Source: a virus
IMG/VR virus record: IMGVR_UViG_3300030382_001968
Location: 1 to 22,483 of that record
Length of the DNA stretch: 22,483 nucleotides
Direction: 5' to 3' (one strand)
The position numbers were made by a program, and so were the translations under genes. Below are positions 8,143 through 13,688 of this stretch, piece by piece. The stretch's first letter is position 1. Every line of letters starts with the position of its first letter. A model generated the notes under the pieces. The model was given only the letters and a program-made list of their open reading frames with translations, did not search any database and was not told the origin of the DNA.

Positions 8143-8355
8143 ATGGATAAATATGGTATTAGTTATGTAAAAAAAGACAACCATAAAGATTCTTATGACG
8201 GGTTTTCTTTATACATTAGATTTTATAAAGCATGGAATAAAGAACACGCTTTAAATAAATTTGAAAAAAGTAAATTTTATAAAGAATACCCAGAATTAGG
8301 CGGTAGTATGGACGGGTTTTCTAATGTTCGTTCCGTTTGGAAAGTTGAAAAGTAA
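8143..8355 (+). CDS. Small basic protein, gene 1 of the ribozyme operon
   Basis: 70 residues, Lys/Tyr/Phe-rich, no membrane segment, family not recognised. Strong AAAGGAGG ribosome-binding site after HHR-1. Its stop codon UAA (8353-8355) lies inside the 5' strand of stem I of HHR-2, so a terminating ribosome would cover the ribozyme. Likely an early or host-directed accessory protein by position; that is inference. Confidence 0.8.
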   Translation: MDKYGISYVKKDNHKDSYDGFSLYIRFYKAWNKEHALNKFEKSKFYKEYPELGGSMDGFSNVRSVWKVEK

Positions 8356-8408
8356 TACTGACGAGGTTTTAATAACCGAAACACCCAATTTATTTGGGTG
8401 TATATTAC
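8352..8408 (+). ncRNA. HHR-2: type I hammerhead ribozyme
   Basis: Stem I GUAAUA/UAUUAC (8352-8357, 8403-8408), core CUGACGA (8358-8364), stem II GGUU-UUAAU-AACC (8365-8377), GAAA (8378-8381), stem III ACACCCAA/UUGGGUGU (8 bp), triplet GUA, cut after 8402. Leaves a 21-nt leader with AAGGAGG before gene 2. Confidence 0.95.
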
Positions 8409-8423
8409 AACTAAGGAGGAAAA

Positions 8424-8681
8424 ATGGAAAACACAGAAACAAAAGTTACAATAGGTTTCAAATTAATTAAATTTGAAAAACAAGATATGGAATTTTTAAG
8501 ACAATTATTAATTGAAGAATTTGCAAGTAAAAATGGTTCAGGAAGTAGAGGTTATATACGTAACAGTTACATAACAACACTTATTGACAAACTTGGTAAC
8601 GGTTTAGGTTTAGAAAATAATTATTGGAAAAATAATATATTACCTAAATGTTACGACAAATGGGAAAAAAAACCATATTAA
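8424..8681 (+). CDS. Unknown protein, gene 2 of the ribozyme operon
   Basis: 85 residues, mixed alpha/beta composition, positively charged, soluble. An N-terminal VTIGFKLIKFEKQDMEFLRQ stretch suggests a beta strand followed by a helix. No family recognised. AAGGAGG ribosome-binding site 7 nt from ATG. Stop 4 nt before stem I of HHR-3. Confidence 0.8.
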   Translation: MENTETKVTIGFKLIKFEKQDMEFLRQLLIEEFASKNGSGSRGYIRNSYITTLIDKLGNGLGLENNYWKNNILPKCYDKWEKKPY

Positions 8682-8685
8682 AAAA

Positions 8686-8831
8686 GTAATACTGACGAGG
8701 TTTTAATAACCGAAACACACTAAAATATCTATTTTGAAAAAATACTAATGAAGTTTGTATTTATTATTTTAAATAATACTGATGAAGTGAAAACTAAAAT
8801 ATAAACTGAAATATCTTGGTGTGTATATTAC
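8686..8831 (+). ncRNA. HHR-3: type I hammerhead with an 83-nt insertion in stem III
   Basis: Stem I GUAAUA/UAUUAC (8686-8691, 8826-8831), core CUGACGA (8692-8698), stem II GGUU-UUAAU-AACC (8699-8711), GAAA (8712-8715), stem III ACACAC/GUGUGU, triplet GUA, cut after 8825. Compared with the nearly identical HHR-9, the stem III loop is 83 nt longer. The extra piece holds two core-like motifs, CUAAUGA (8745-8751) and CUGAUGA (8779-8785); the second could use the same 3' strand and cleavage site. Confidence 0.88.
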
Positions 8832-8846
8832 AACAAAGGAGGAAAT

Positions 8847-9221
8847 ATGAAACTTGACAGAAAAATTAGTTACTTGAAAAGAAATCCATTGGCTTATGCT
8901 TTAGCACTTGAAGGTGATGGCCTTAGTGATGAAGATATAAAAAAGGGATTAGAAGAAATTGGTTTGTATAATACCAAACAAATAGAATTTAGTATGAGAT
9001 GTATGATTTCTAGTAGAAGTAATACTGAAAAAGAGTACGAACAATTAATCGAAGATGTAGGTAACATTATATCTAAATCTGAAACTGATGTTTTTAATGT
9101 AATAGATAATTATAATAAAAACAATCCAAACGATGAAAAGATAAATACTGCTGATATGTATCACTTTTTTACTGAGTTGAAAAGTAAATTAGAGATTATG
9201 TTTGAAATTAATGATAATTAA
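8847..9221 (+). CDS. Acidic helical protein, gene 3 of the ribozyme operon
   Basis: 124 residues, mainly charged and helical, no Cys cluster except single Cys, no membrane segment. The N-terminus (LKRNPLAYALALEGDGLSDE) followed by DIKKGLEEIGL looks like a compact helical domain. No family recognised. AAAGGAGG ribosome-binding site; stop 3 nt before HHR-4. Confidence 0.8.
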   Translation: MKLDRKISYLKRNPLAYALALEGDGLSDEDIKKGLEEIGLYNTKQIEFSMRCMISSRSNTEKEYEQLIEDVGNIISKSETDVFNVIDNYNKNNPNDEKINTADMYHFFTELKSKLEIMFEINDN

Positions 9222-9224
9222 AAA

Positions 9225-9282
9225 GTAATACTGATGAGGATTTAATATCCGAAATACCTAAAGAAATTTAGGTATATATTAC
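9225..9282 (+). ncRNA. HHR-4: type I hammerhead ribozyme
   Basis: Stem I GUAAUA/UAUUAC (9225-9230, 9277-9282), core CUGAUGA (9231-9237), stem II GGAU-UUAAU-AUCC (9238-9250), GAAA (9251-9254), stem III AUACCUAA/UUAGGUAU, triplet AUA, cut after 9276. The stem II third pair is A-U where HHR-2 has U-A, a compensatory change. Leader left: 21 nt. Confidence 0.94.
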
Positions 9283-9297
9283 AAAAAGGAGGAAAAA

Positions 9298-9519
9298 ATG
9301 ACATTGAAATATATAACAGAATGTAAAACTAATAAAACAGTAATACACGATATTAATTTTGTTGAACTTATGACTGGTGCACATTCGCATTCTACTTCTT
9401 TTAAAAAAGAGTACAAAAAAGGCGACCAACATATTCATAAGACTAAAAAAGAGGCATTTGAGTATATAGAAGATATGAAAAAAGATAATATTAAAATGGT
9501 ATATATAGGTAAATACTAA
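9298..9519 (+). CDS. Small His/Lys-rich protein, gene 4 of the ribozyme operon
   Basis: 73 residues with four His between about residues 29 and 47 (GAHSHS and QHIHKT), which could bind metal, but there is no known motif. Otherwise basic and soluble; unknown family. AAAGGAGG ribosome-binding site. One nucleotide separates its stop from stem I of HHR-5. Confidence 0.78.
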   Translation: MTLKYITECKTNKTVIHDINFVELMTGAHSHSTSFKKEYKKGDQHIHKTKKEAFEYIEDMKKDNIKMVYIGKY

Positions 9520-9520
9520 A

Positions 9521-9580
9521 GTAATACTGAAGAGGTTTTAATATCCGAAATACCGTTATTAACTTAACGGTATCTATTAC
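9521..9580 (+). ncRNA. HHR-5: type I hammerhead with a mismatched (chimeric) stem II
   Basis: Stem I GUAAUA/UAUUAC (9521-9526, 9575-9580), core CUGAAGA (9527-9533), stem II GGUU-UUAAU-AUCC (9534-9546) with a U-U mismatch in the third pair, GAAA (9547-9550), stem III of 9 bp starting AUACCGUUA, triplet AUC, cut after 9574. The two stem II halves match two different ribozyme subgroups of this operon. Confidence 0.9.
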
Positions 9581-9596
9581 AACTAAGGAGGACAAA

Positions 9597-9773
9597 ATGT
9601 TATACGATGTAAGTATAGAAGAATGGCAAAGTTATTTGCGTGTTCAAAAATCTGGACGATTCAATATGTTAGACCCACAAGCTATATCAGCTACTGGTAT
9701 CGACAAGAAATCATATTTCGAAATAGTTAAACACTATTCAGAATTTAAAGATGAATACGGAGCTAAATGCTAA
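9597..9773 (+). CDS. Small protein, gene 5 of the ribozyme operon (58 aa)
   Basis: Begins MLYDVSIEEWQSYLRVQKSG, continues with a YFEIVKHYSEF segment near the C-terminus and ends in Cys. Soluble, helical, unknown family. It has the operon's usual signal (AAGGAGGACAAA then ATG) and lies exactly between HHR-5 and HHR-6, so it is well supported despite being short. Confidence 0.75.
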   Translation: MLYDVSIEEWQSYLRVQKSGRFNMLDPQAISATGIDKKSYFEIVKHYSEFKDEYGAKC

Positions 9774-9777
9774 AAAA

Positions 9778-9887
9778 GTAATACTGACGAGGTTTCAGTA
9801 ACCGAAACGATGTTGGCTAGTTTATGGTTGGTTATGGTGAAATAATCCATAGGAGCGAAAACTGGTATATCCGACATCGTATATTAC
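9778..9887 (+). ncRNA. HHR-6: type I hammerhead with an elaborated stem III
   Basis: Stem I GUAAUA/UAUUAC (9778-9783, 9882-9887), core CUGACGA (9784-9790), stem II GGUU-UCAGU-AACC (9791-9803), GAAA (9804-9807), stem III ACGAUGUUGG/CCGACAUCGU (10 bp, one G-U) capped by a further folded region with CUAGUUU/AAACUGG and UUAUGG/CCAUAG helices. Triplet GUA, cut after 9881. Confidence 0.92.
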
Positions 9888-9902
9888 AAAAAGGAGGAAA
9901 AA

Positions 9903-9974
9903 ATGTTTGAAGAAACACCTTACGGAATAATCGACCCCATTACTGGCGAGTTATTAATTCCGTTTACAAGTTAG
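9903..9974 (+). CDS. Microprotein, gene 6 of the ribozyme operon (23 aa)
   Basis: Reads MFEETPYGIIDPITGELLIP then FTS and a TAG stop. It has a full AAGGAGGAAAAA ribosome-binding site and is bracketed by HHR-6 and HHR-7; the last G of its stop is the first base of stem I of HHR-7. The cassette context is the reason to believe it is expressed. Too short for a functional call. Confidence 0.65.
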   Translation: MFEETPYGIIDPITGELLIPFTS

Positions 9975-10033
9975 TTATACTGACGAGGATTCAATATCCG
10001 AAACACCTAGATTTATTTCTAGGTGTATATAAC
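9974..10033 (+). ncRNA. HHR-7: type I hammerhead with compensated stem I
   Basis: Stem I GUUAUA/UAUAAC (9974-9979, 10028-10033), core CUGACGA (9980-9986), stem II GGAU-UCAAU-AUCC (9987-9999), GAAA (10000-10003), stem III ACACCUAGA/UCUAGGUGU, triplet GUA, cut after 10027. Stem I differs from the usual GUAAUA/UAUUAC by a paired change on both strands, strong evidence for a selected helix. Confidence 0.95.
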
Positions 10034-10048
10034 AAAAAGGAGGAAAAA

Positions 10049-10417
10049 ATGAGACAATATCCAATATGGTGCGATGTAGATGCACCAAATTACAAAAGTG
10101 ATAAATCTTTTGGAACAAGAGATTACACTACTACCGATGTAAAAATCGGTAGTAGTAGAGTAAATTCTTTTGACTTTGTTAAAACGGAAATTAAAAAATC
10201 TGTTTTAGATTGTGAAACACAAGAGACGGAAAGTTTTGTAGATTATAAAGAACTTCACTTGTTTGAGTTTTTGGTTGATGGCGTAGTTGTTAAAAAAACA
10301 ATCTACGACCCGAAGACTAAAGATGTAATAAGCGAAGATATTGTTGGTGGTATGTATGAGAAGCTTTTCGAAACAAACTTCCAAAAACATTATACGAGAA
10401 GATTTGGAAATAAATAA
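10049..10417 (+). CDS. Unknown protein, gene 7 of the ribozyme operon
   Basis: 122 residues, mixed charge, predicted mostly beta strand (repeated short hydrophobic stretches such as LHLFEFLVDGVVVKKTIYD near residues 72-90). Two Cys (residues 6 and 54). No family recognised. Usual AAGGAGGAAAAA signal; stop 1 nt before HHR-8. Confidence 0.8.
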   Translation: MRQYPIWCDVDAPNYKSDKSFGTRDYTTTDVKIGSSRVNSFDFVKTEIKKSVLDCETQETESFVDYKELHLFEFLVDGVVVKKTIYDPKTKDVISEDIVGGMYEKLFETNFQKHYTRRFGNK

Positions 10418-10418
10418 A

Positions 10419-10475
10419 GTAATACTGACGAGGATTGATTATCCGAAACCCTACTTATGAGGTAGGGTATATTAC
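10419..10475 (+). ncRNA. HHR-8: type I hammerhead ribozyme
   Basis: Stem I GUAAUA/UAUUAC (10419-10424, 10470-10475), core CUGACGA (10425-10431), stem II GGAU-UGAUU-AUCC (10432-10444), GAAA (10445-10448), stem III ACCCUAC/GUAGGGU, triplet GUA, cut after 10469. Leader left: 22 nt. Confidence 0.95.
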
Positions 10476-10491
10476 AACAAAGGAGGAAAAA

Positions 10492-10764
10492 ATGAGACCA
10501 AAAAATATTTTTGGAAAATCTGTAAAAGTAGATAATGCTTATGCAACTTACCGTGCAGGTTCTTTTGAATGGAAAATTTTAAAGACATATCAAGTAAAGG
10601 AAAACGAAGATAAAAACCAATATGCCAGATGGTTTACAGCTTGTAAATCGCCAATGACATACGATAGTTGGGAATATGGAGATGCTTACATAAGCGATAT
10701 TATGGGATGCAATCCAGAACTTATATCATATACTAACGATTGGTATGAAATTTATAGTAGGTAA
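10492..10764 (+). CDS. Unknown protein, gene 8 of the ribozyme operon
   Basis: 90 residues from the ATG at 10492, chosen because it follows AAAGGAGG by 7 nt; a longer frame starting at 10435 would run through HHR-8 and lacks a start signal. Aromatic-rich (many Tyr and Trp) and soluble, with KNQYARWFTACKSPM in the middle. No family recognised. Stop 4 nt before HHR-9. Confidence 0.78.
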   Translation: MRPKNIFGKSVKVDNAYATYRAGSFEWKILKTYQVKENEDKNQYARWFTACKSPMTYDSWEYGDAYISDIMGCNPELISYTNDWYEIYSR

Positions 10765-10768
10765 AAAA

Positions 10769-10831
10769 GTAATACTGACGAGGATTTAATATCCGAAACA
10801 CACTAAAATATCTATTTGGTGTGTATATTAC
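10769..10831 (+). ncRNA. HHR-9: type I hammerhead ribozyme, sister of HHR-3
   Basis: Stem I GUAAUA/UAUUAC (10769-10774, 10826-10831), core CUGACGA (10775-10781), stem II GGAU-UUAAU-AUCC (10782-10794), GAAA (10795-10798), stem III ACACACUAAA/UUUGGUGUGU, triplet GUA, cut after 10825. The stem III sequence is the same as in HHR-3 apart from that copy's insertion. Leader left: 19 nt. Confidence 0.95.
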
Positions 10832-10844
10832 AAAGGAGGAAAAT

Positions 10845-11030
10845 ATGAACAAAGAAATCAGAACTACTTTAGATAAAGAAATTACTGATTGGATTGATGA
10901 CCACAGCAACAGAAAAATAAAAATATTTATTTATGGTGCTGTTGATAGAAGATACAAAACATACGCTCAAAACTTACTTGATGCAAGAAAAGAATCAGGG
11001 TTTGATGATTCAGTTTGTAAGTATCAATAA
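10845..11030 (+). CDS. Small basic protein, gene 9 of the ribozyme operon
   Basis: 61 residues from the ATG at 10845 (AAAGGAGG 7-8 nt upstream); an in-frame start at 10821 would lie inside HHR-9. Begins MNKEIRTTLDKEITDWIDDH; charged, one Cys near the C-terminus. Unknown family. A 16-nt gap to HHR-10 is the longest stop-to-ribozyme spacing among the type I copies. Confidence 0.75.
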   Translation: MNKEIRTTLDKEITDWIDDHSNRKIKIFIYGAVDRRYKTYAQNLLDARKESGFDDSVCKYQ

Positions 11031-11046
11031 ATAACCGTAGAAAAGA

Positions 11047-11098
11047 GTAATACCGATGAGGTTTTAGTAACCGAAACGCCCTTATGGGCGTCTATTAC
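11047..11098 (+). ncRNA. HHR-10: type I hammerhead with a U4C core change
   Basis: Stem I GUAAUA/UAUUAC (11047-11052, 11093-11098), core CCGAUGA (11053-11059) in place of CUGAUGA, stem II GGUU-UUAGU-AACC (11060-11072), GAAA (11073-11076), stem III ACGCCC/GGGCGU with a UUAU loop, triplet GUC, cut after 11092. All helices are intact; only U4 is changed, which is expected to reduce activity. Confidence 0.85.
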
Positions 11099-11112
11099 AA
11101 AAGGAGGAAAAA

Positions 11113-11484
11113 ATGAACGATGATATTATAATTTTAATAATGGGCAACATCGATAATGTTCTAGTTGCGGTGGGTGTTTATTACTCACTAGCAAGTATTG
11201 AACGATATATGGAATCTTATTTTATAAACTATAAAGCATCTCAACAGTTAATTGCGTGTGTTTCGGCATGTCTTGCAAACACCGTGAGTGATGGTATAGG
11301 TTTTCTCGCTACTGGTAGTTGGGAATGGGCTTTATGGGTAATGATAGGTTGTTTATCGGGTATGTTTATAATTCCAGTTATGGAATTTATTAAATATATG
11401 AAAAAGAAAAACAAAGAATCTAGGTTGCACCCCAAAATTCATATATGGGGCACATCAATTAAAAGTAAAACTGATGAGGATTAA
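11113..11484 (+). CDS. Membrane protein, gene 10 of the ribozyme operon
   Basis: 123 residues with hydrophobic segments at about 4-27, 42-62 and 70-93, then a basic cytoplasmic-type tail (MKKKNKESRLHPK). Probably two or three membrane passes in the inner membrane; function unknown. Usual AAAGGAGG signal. Its reading frame runs on through stem I, core and half of stem II of HHR-11: the last residues SKTDED are encoded by the ribozyme and the UAA lies in the stem II loop. Translation to the end must unfold HHR-11. Confidence 0.78.
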   Translation: MNDDIIILIMGNIDNVLVAVGVYYSLASIERYMESYFINYKASQQLIACVSACLANTVSDGIGFLATGSWEWALWVMIGCLSGMFIIPVMEFIKYMKKKNKESRLHPKIHIWGTSIKSKTDED

Positions 11485-11514
11485 TTATCCGAAACGCCTT
11501 CGGGCGTCTTTTAC
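11465..11514 (+). ncRNA. HHR-11: type I hammerhead overlapping the end of gene 10
   Basis: Stem I GUAAAA/UUUUAC (11465-11470, 11509-11514), a compensated variant; core CUGAUGA (11471-11477), stem II GGAU-UAAUU-AUCC (11478-11490), GAAA (11491-11494), stem III ACGCC/GGCGU closed by a C(UUCG)G tetraloop, triplet GUC, cut after 11508. The smallest and most compact copy. Confidence 0.95.
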
Positions 11515-11530
11515 AATAGGAGGAAATATA

Positions 11531-11746
11531 ATGACTTGTAAAAACAAAGTAATTCAAATTGTAGAGAAAGGTTATGACGCAAAAGAGGTTAAAGTGCCTT
11601 GTGGTAGCACAAGTATTTACGGAGACCGTCTATTATGTGATGAATGTTTAAACGATAAAAAATTACAAAAACAACTTCAACAACAAGACCGAAACCAAAA
11701 AGCAGATGATGCTTGGTTGAGTTCTAGTGGTTGGGGAGAAATGTAA
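11531..11746 (+). CDS. Small Cys-containing protein, gene 11 of the ribozyme operon
   Basis: 71 residues from the ATG at 11531 behind AATAGGAGG; an upstream in-frame start at 11474 is inside HHR-11. Cys at 3, 24, 36 and 39 (VPCG and LLCDEC) could form a small zinc site. The C-terminal half is Gln/Lys-rich and ends WLSSSGWGEM. Unknown family; possibly a small zinc-binding regulator. Confidence 0.75.
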   Translation: MTCKNKVIQIVEKGYDAKEVKVPCGSTSIYGDRLLCDECLNDKKLQKQLQQQDRNQKADDAWLSSSGWGEM

Positions 11747-11751
11747 ATAAA

Positions 11752-11808
11752 GTAATACTGATGAGGTTTCAGTAACCGAAACACCCAAACGAGTTGGGTG
11801 TCTATTAC
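11752..11808 (+). ncRNA. HHR-12: type I hammerhead ribozyme
   Basis: Stem I GUAAUA/UAUUAC (11752-11757, 11803-11808), core CUGAUGA (11758-11764), stem II GGUU-UCAGU-AACC (11765-11777), GAAA (11778-11781), stem III ACACCCAA/UUGGGUGU, triplet GUC, cut after 11802. Leader left: 20 nt. Confidence 0.95.
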
Positions 11809-11822
11809 AATAGGAGGAACAA

Positions 11823-12080
11823 ATGAAACAATATTATGATGTTATGCGTAGAGATTATATCAAAACCGATACTGGTTTCGAGTATAGATACTTGTTGGTA
11901 AAATCTTTTAGTAACAGACACGATGCGAAGATGTATGCTTTAAAATGTAGCGATGGCGAGTTTTATTGGTACACGGAACGAGTGGATGAATTGAGTGCCT
12001 CAATCAGTAAAGATTTTGGCGACACAGTTTGTTCGGTTGGTTACATAATTGCGACGCCACAAGAACAACTAACATTCTAG
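11823..12080 (+). CDS. Unknown protein, gene 12 of the ribozyme operon
   Basis: 85 residues, aromatic-rich (Tyr at several positions in the first 25 residues), mixed alpha/beta, soluble. No family recognised. AATAGGAGG ribosome-binding site. It is the last gene before the second structured leader (12089-12226), so it ends the first block of the operon. Confidence 0.78.
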   Translation: MKQYYDVMRRDYIKTDTGFEYRYLLVKSFSNRHDAKMYALKCSDGEFYWYTERVDELSASISKDFGDTVCSVGYIIATPQEQLTF

Positions 12081-12088
12081 GTTAAAAA

Positions 12089-12169
12089 CACCCCTGACAT
12101 TTTACTTAAAGTGTAATTACATACACAAAAGATAAAAGAAATGTACGTCAAGTGGAATGTCGGGTGGTG
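12089..12169 (+). other. Long leader hairpin abutting ribozyme HHR-13
   Basis: CACCCCUGACAUUUUACUU (12089-12107) pairs with 12150-12169 over 19 bp with one bulged U (12165) and three G-U pairs. The 42-nt loop holds a further GUGUA/UACAC hairpin (12111-12126) and an A-rich single strand. It ends 2 nt before stem III of HHR-13. Possible roles are an RNase III site, an antitermination element or a helix stabilising the ribozyme. Confidence 0.65.
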
Positions 12170-12171
12170 GA

Positions 12172-12226
12172 TTTCTGTATTAAGTTGTGATACTTAACTG
12201 ATGATTGCAAAAGCATGAAACAGAAA
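12172..12226 (+). ncRNA. HHR-13: type III hammerhead upstream of the GHKL/HExxH gene
   Basis: Stem III UUUCUGU/ACAGAAA (12172-12178, 12220-12226), triplet GUA with the cut after 12179, stem I UUAAGU/ACUUAA with a UGUGAU loop (12180-12197), core CUGAUGA (12198-12204), stem II UGC-AAAA-GCA behind a U-U pair (12205-12216), GAAA (12217-12220). Same architecture as HHR-1 with compensated stems. Leaves a 69-nt leader beginning with a hairpin. Confidence 0.92.
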
Positions 12227-12248
12227 CAAAAACAAAAAGGAGGAAAAT

Positions 12249-13688
12249 ATGTCAAAAAGCAACGAGTGGTTCGTTGTAGATAAAGAAGGTCTGAAACAGA
12301 TTGAATCTGGCAGGGCTAAACACTTTATTCTATATGAACTAATATCTAATGCGTTTGATGAAAATGTAACTAGATGTGATGTAATTGTCAAAACGTTTGA
12401 AAATAAACATCGTATAGTCGTTAAAGATGATAGCCCTGATGGGTTTAAATCATTAACGGATAGTTATACATTATTTGCGCCATCCTATAAAAAAGGTAAC
12501 GTTGAACAACGTGGTAGATTTAATCTCGGTGAAAAACTTGTTTTATCAATGTTTGAAACTGCAAAGATTACATCAACTACAGGTACAATAACCTTTAACA
12601 AAGATGGCACTAGAAGTAAATCTGAAGATTCTACCGACAAAGGTAGTGTATTTGAGGGTTTTATATCTAAAAATGTACTAACTGACGATGATATCAAACT
12701 TATGGTTATAGAATGTTTCAATATCATTGTTCCGAGTCATATTGTTTTAACAATAAATGGCGAAGAAATGGATAAGAGACGTCCATTAAAGGTAATTAGA
12801 TTTGAACTCCCTACTGTTGGCGTAGATAAAAAAGGTAATTTGTTCGACACACATAGAATTGCAGATGTAGAGGTTTATAAAACCCCTAAATCTTATATAT
12901 GTGAAATGGGAATACCAGTAGTCGAAACAGACATGTCTTTTTCTGTAAATGTTTTACAGAAAATTCCTTTAAACAAGGATAGAGATAATGTTAAACCTAT
13001 ATATTTACGTAAAATGCAAACGGGTGTTCTAGATGCTATGTATGAAGAAATGTCCGAAGATGAAATAAAATCGTCTTGGGTAAATACAGCGTTAGAAAAA
13101 GCTAACGAAAAAGCAACTAGTCATGTGTTTGGTGTACGACATGGTGAGAACGCTGTAACTTTCAGCCCTGCTGACCCTGAATCTAGCAAAAAAGCTATGG
13201 CAGACGGTAGGGAAGTTGTTTACGCTGGTTCTTATTCTGGGAAAGTATGGCAAAACGTCAGAACTCACAGAGATGAAAACCCAAATCTAGTACCGTCATC
13301 ATCTAGTTTATCAGAATATCAAACTGATAATATTATGATACATATAGATGGCAACGAAGTAACCAAAGTAACAGATAAAATGAATCATATAGCTGATATA
13401 GCTAAAGATTTCCATATTAATTTGTTCAATGATGAGTTAAATGTAACTTTCTATAAAAACCACAAAGATAACGCTGTGGCTAGATATGGAAAGTGTGATT
13501 TATACTTCAATACTGCTCATTTAAGTCAGAAATGGTTTAACTGGGATACCAATAAAGAAGATATAATTGCTTTAATCATTCATGAGTTTGGGCACTGGTA
13601 CACTGGCGACCACTTATCTAGAGAATACAATGACGCTTTATGTAAAATTGGAGCTAAATTGTATTTACTACAAAAAAAATGTAACTGA
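12249..13688 (+). CDS. GHKL-type ATPase fused to a C-terminal HExxH metallopeptidase-like domain
   Basis: 479 residues, by far the largest gene of the operon. N-terminal Bergerat-fold ATPase signs: N box ELISNAFDEN (30-39), G1-like VKDDSPDGF (58-66), and G2/lid-like RGRFNLGEK (88-96). The C-terminal 80 residues carry IIHEFGHWYTGDH (443-455): HEFGH at 445-449 with a downstream His455/Glu459 that could complete a zinc site. GHKL proteins include HSP90, MutL, type II topoisomerases and T4 rIIA-like phage proteins; which group is closest cannot be told here. AAAGGAGG start signal after HHR-13. The stop UGA (13686-13688) is U4-G5-A6 of the HHR-14 core. Confidence 0.8.
   Translation: MSKSNEWFVVDKEGLKQIESGRAKHFILYELISNAFDENVTRCDVIVKTFENKHRIVVKDDSPDGFKSLTDSYTLFAPSYKKGNVEQRGRFNLGEKLVLSMFETAKITSTTGTITFNKDGTRSKSEDSTDKGSVFEGFISKNVLTDDDIKLMVIECFNIIVPSHIVLTINGEEMDKRRPLKVIRFELPTVGVDKKGNLFDTHRIADVEVYKTPKSYICEMGIPVVETDMSFSVNVLQKIPLNKDRDNVKPIYLRKMQTGVLDAMYEEMSEDEIKSSWVNTALEKANEKATSHVFGVRHGENAVTFSPADPESSKKAMADGREVVYAGSYSGKVWQNVRTHRDENPNLVPSSSSLSEYQTDNIMIHIDGNEVTKVTDKMNHIADIAKDFHINLFNDELNVTFYKNHKDNAVARYGKCDLYFNTAHLSQKWFNWDTNKEDIIALIIHEFGHWYTGDHLSREYNDALCKIGAKLYLLQKKCN

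Noticed and set aside
8381-8401. Stem III hairpins read as intrinsic terminators after each gene
   Set aside because: No U-run follows; the hairpins sit between GAAA and the NUH triplet as hammerhead stem III, and the only terminator with a T-run is at 14924-14957.
10435-10491. Longer starts for genes 8, 9, 11 and 14 (10435, 10821, 11474, 13699)
   Set aside because: These upstream extensions translate ribozyme sequence and lack a ribosome-binding site; the ATG after AGGAGG is the better start in each case.
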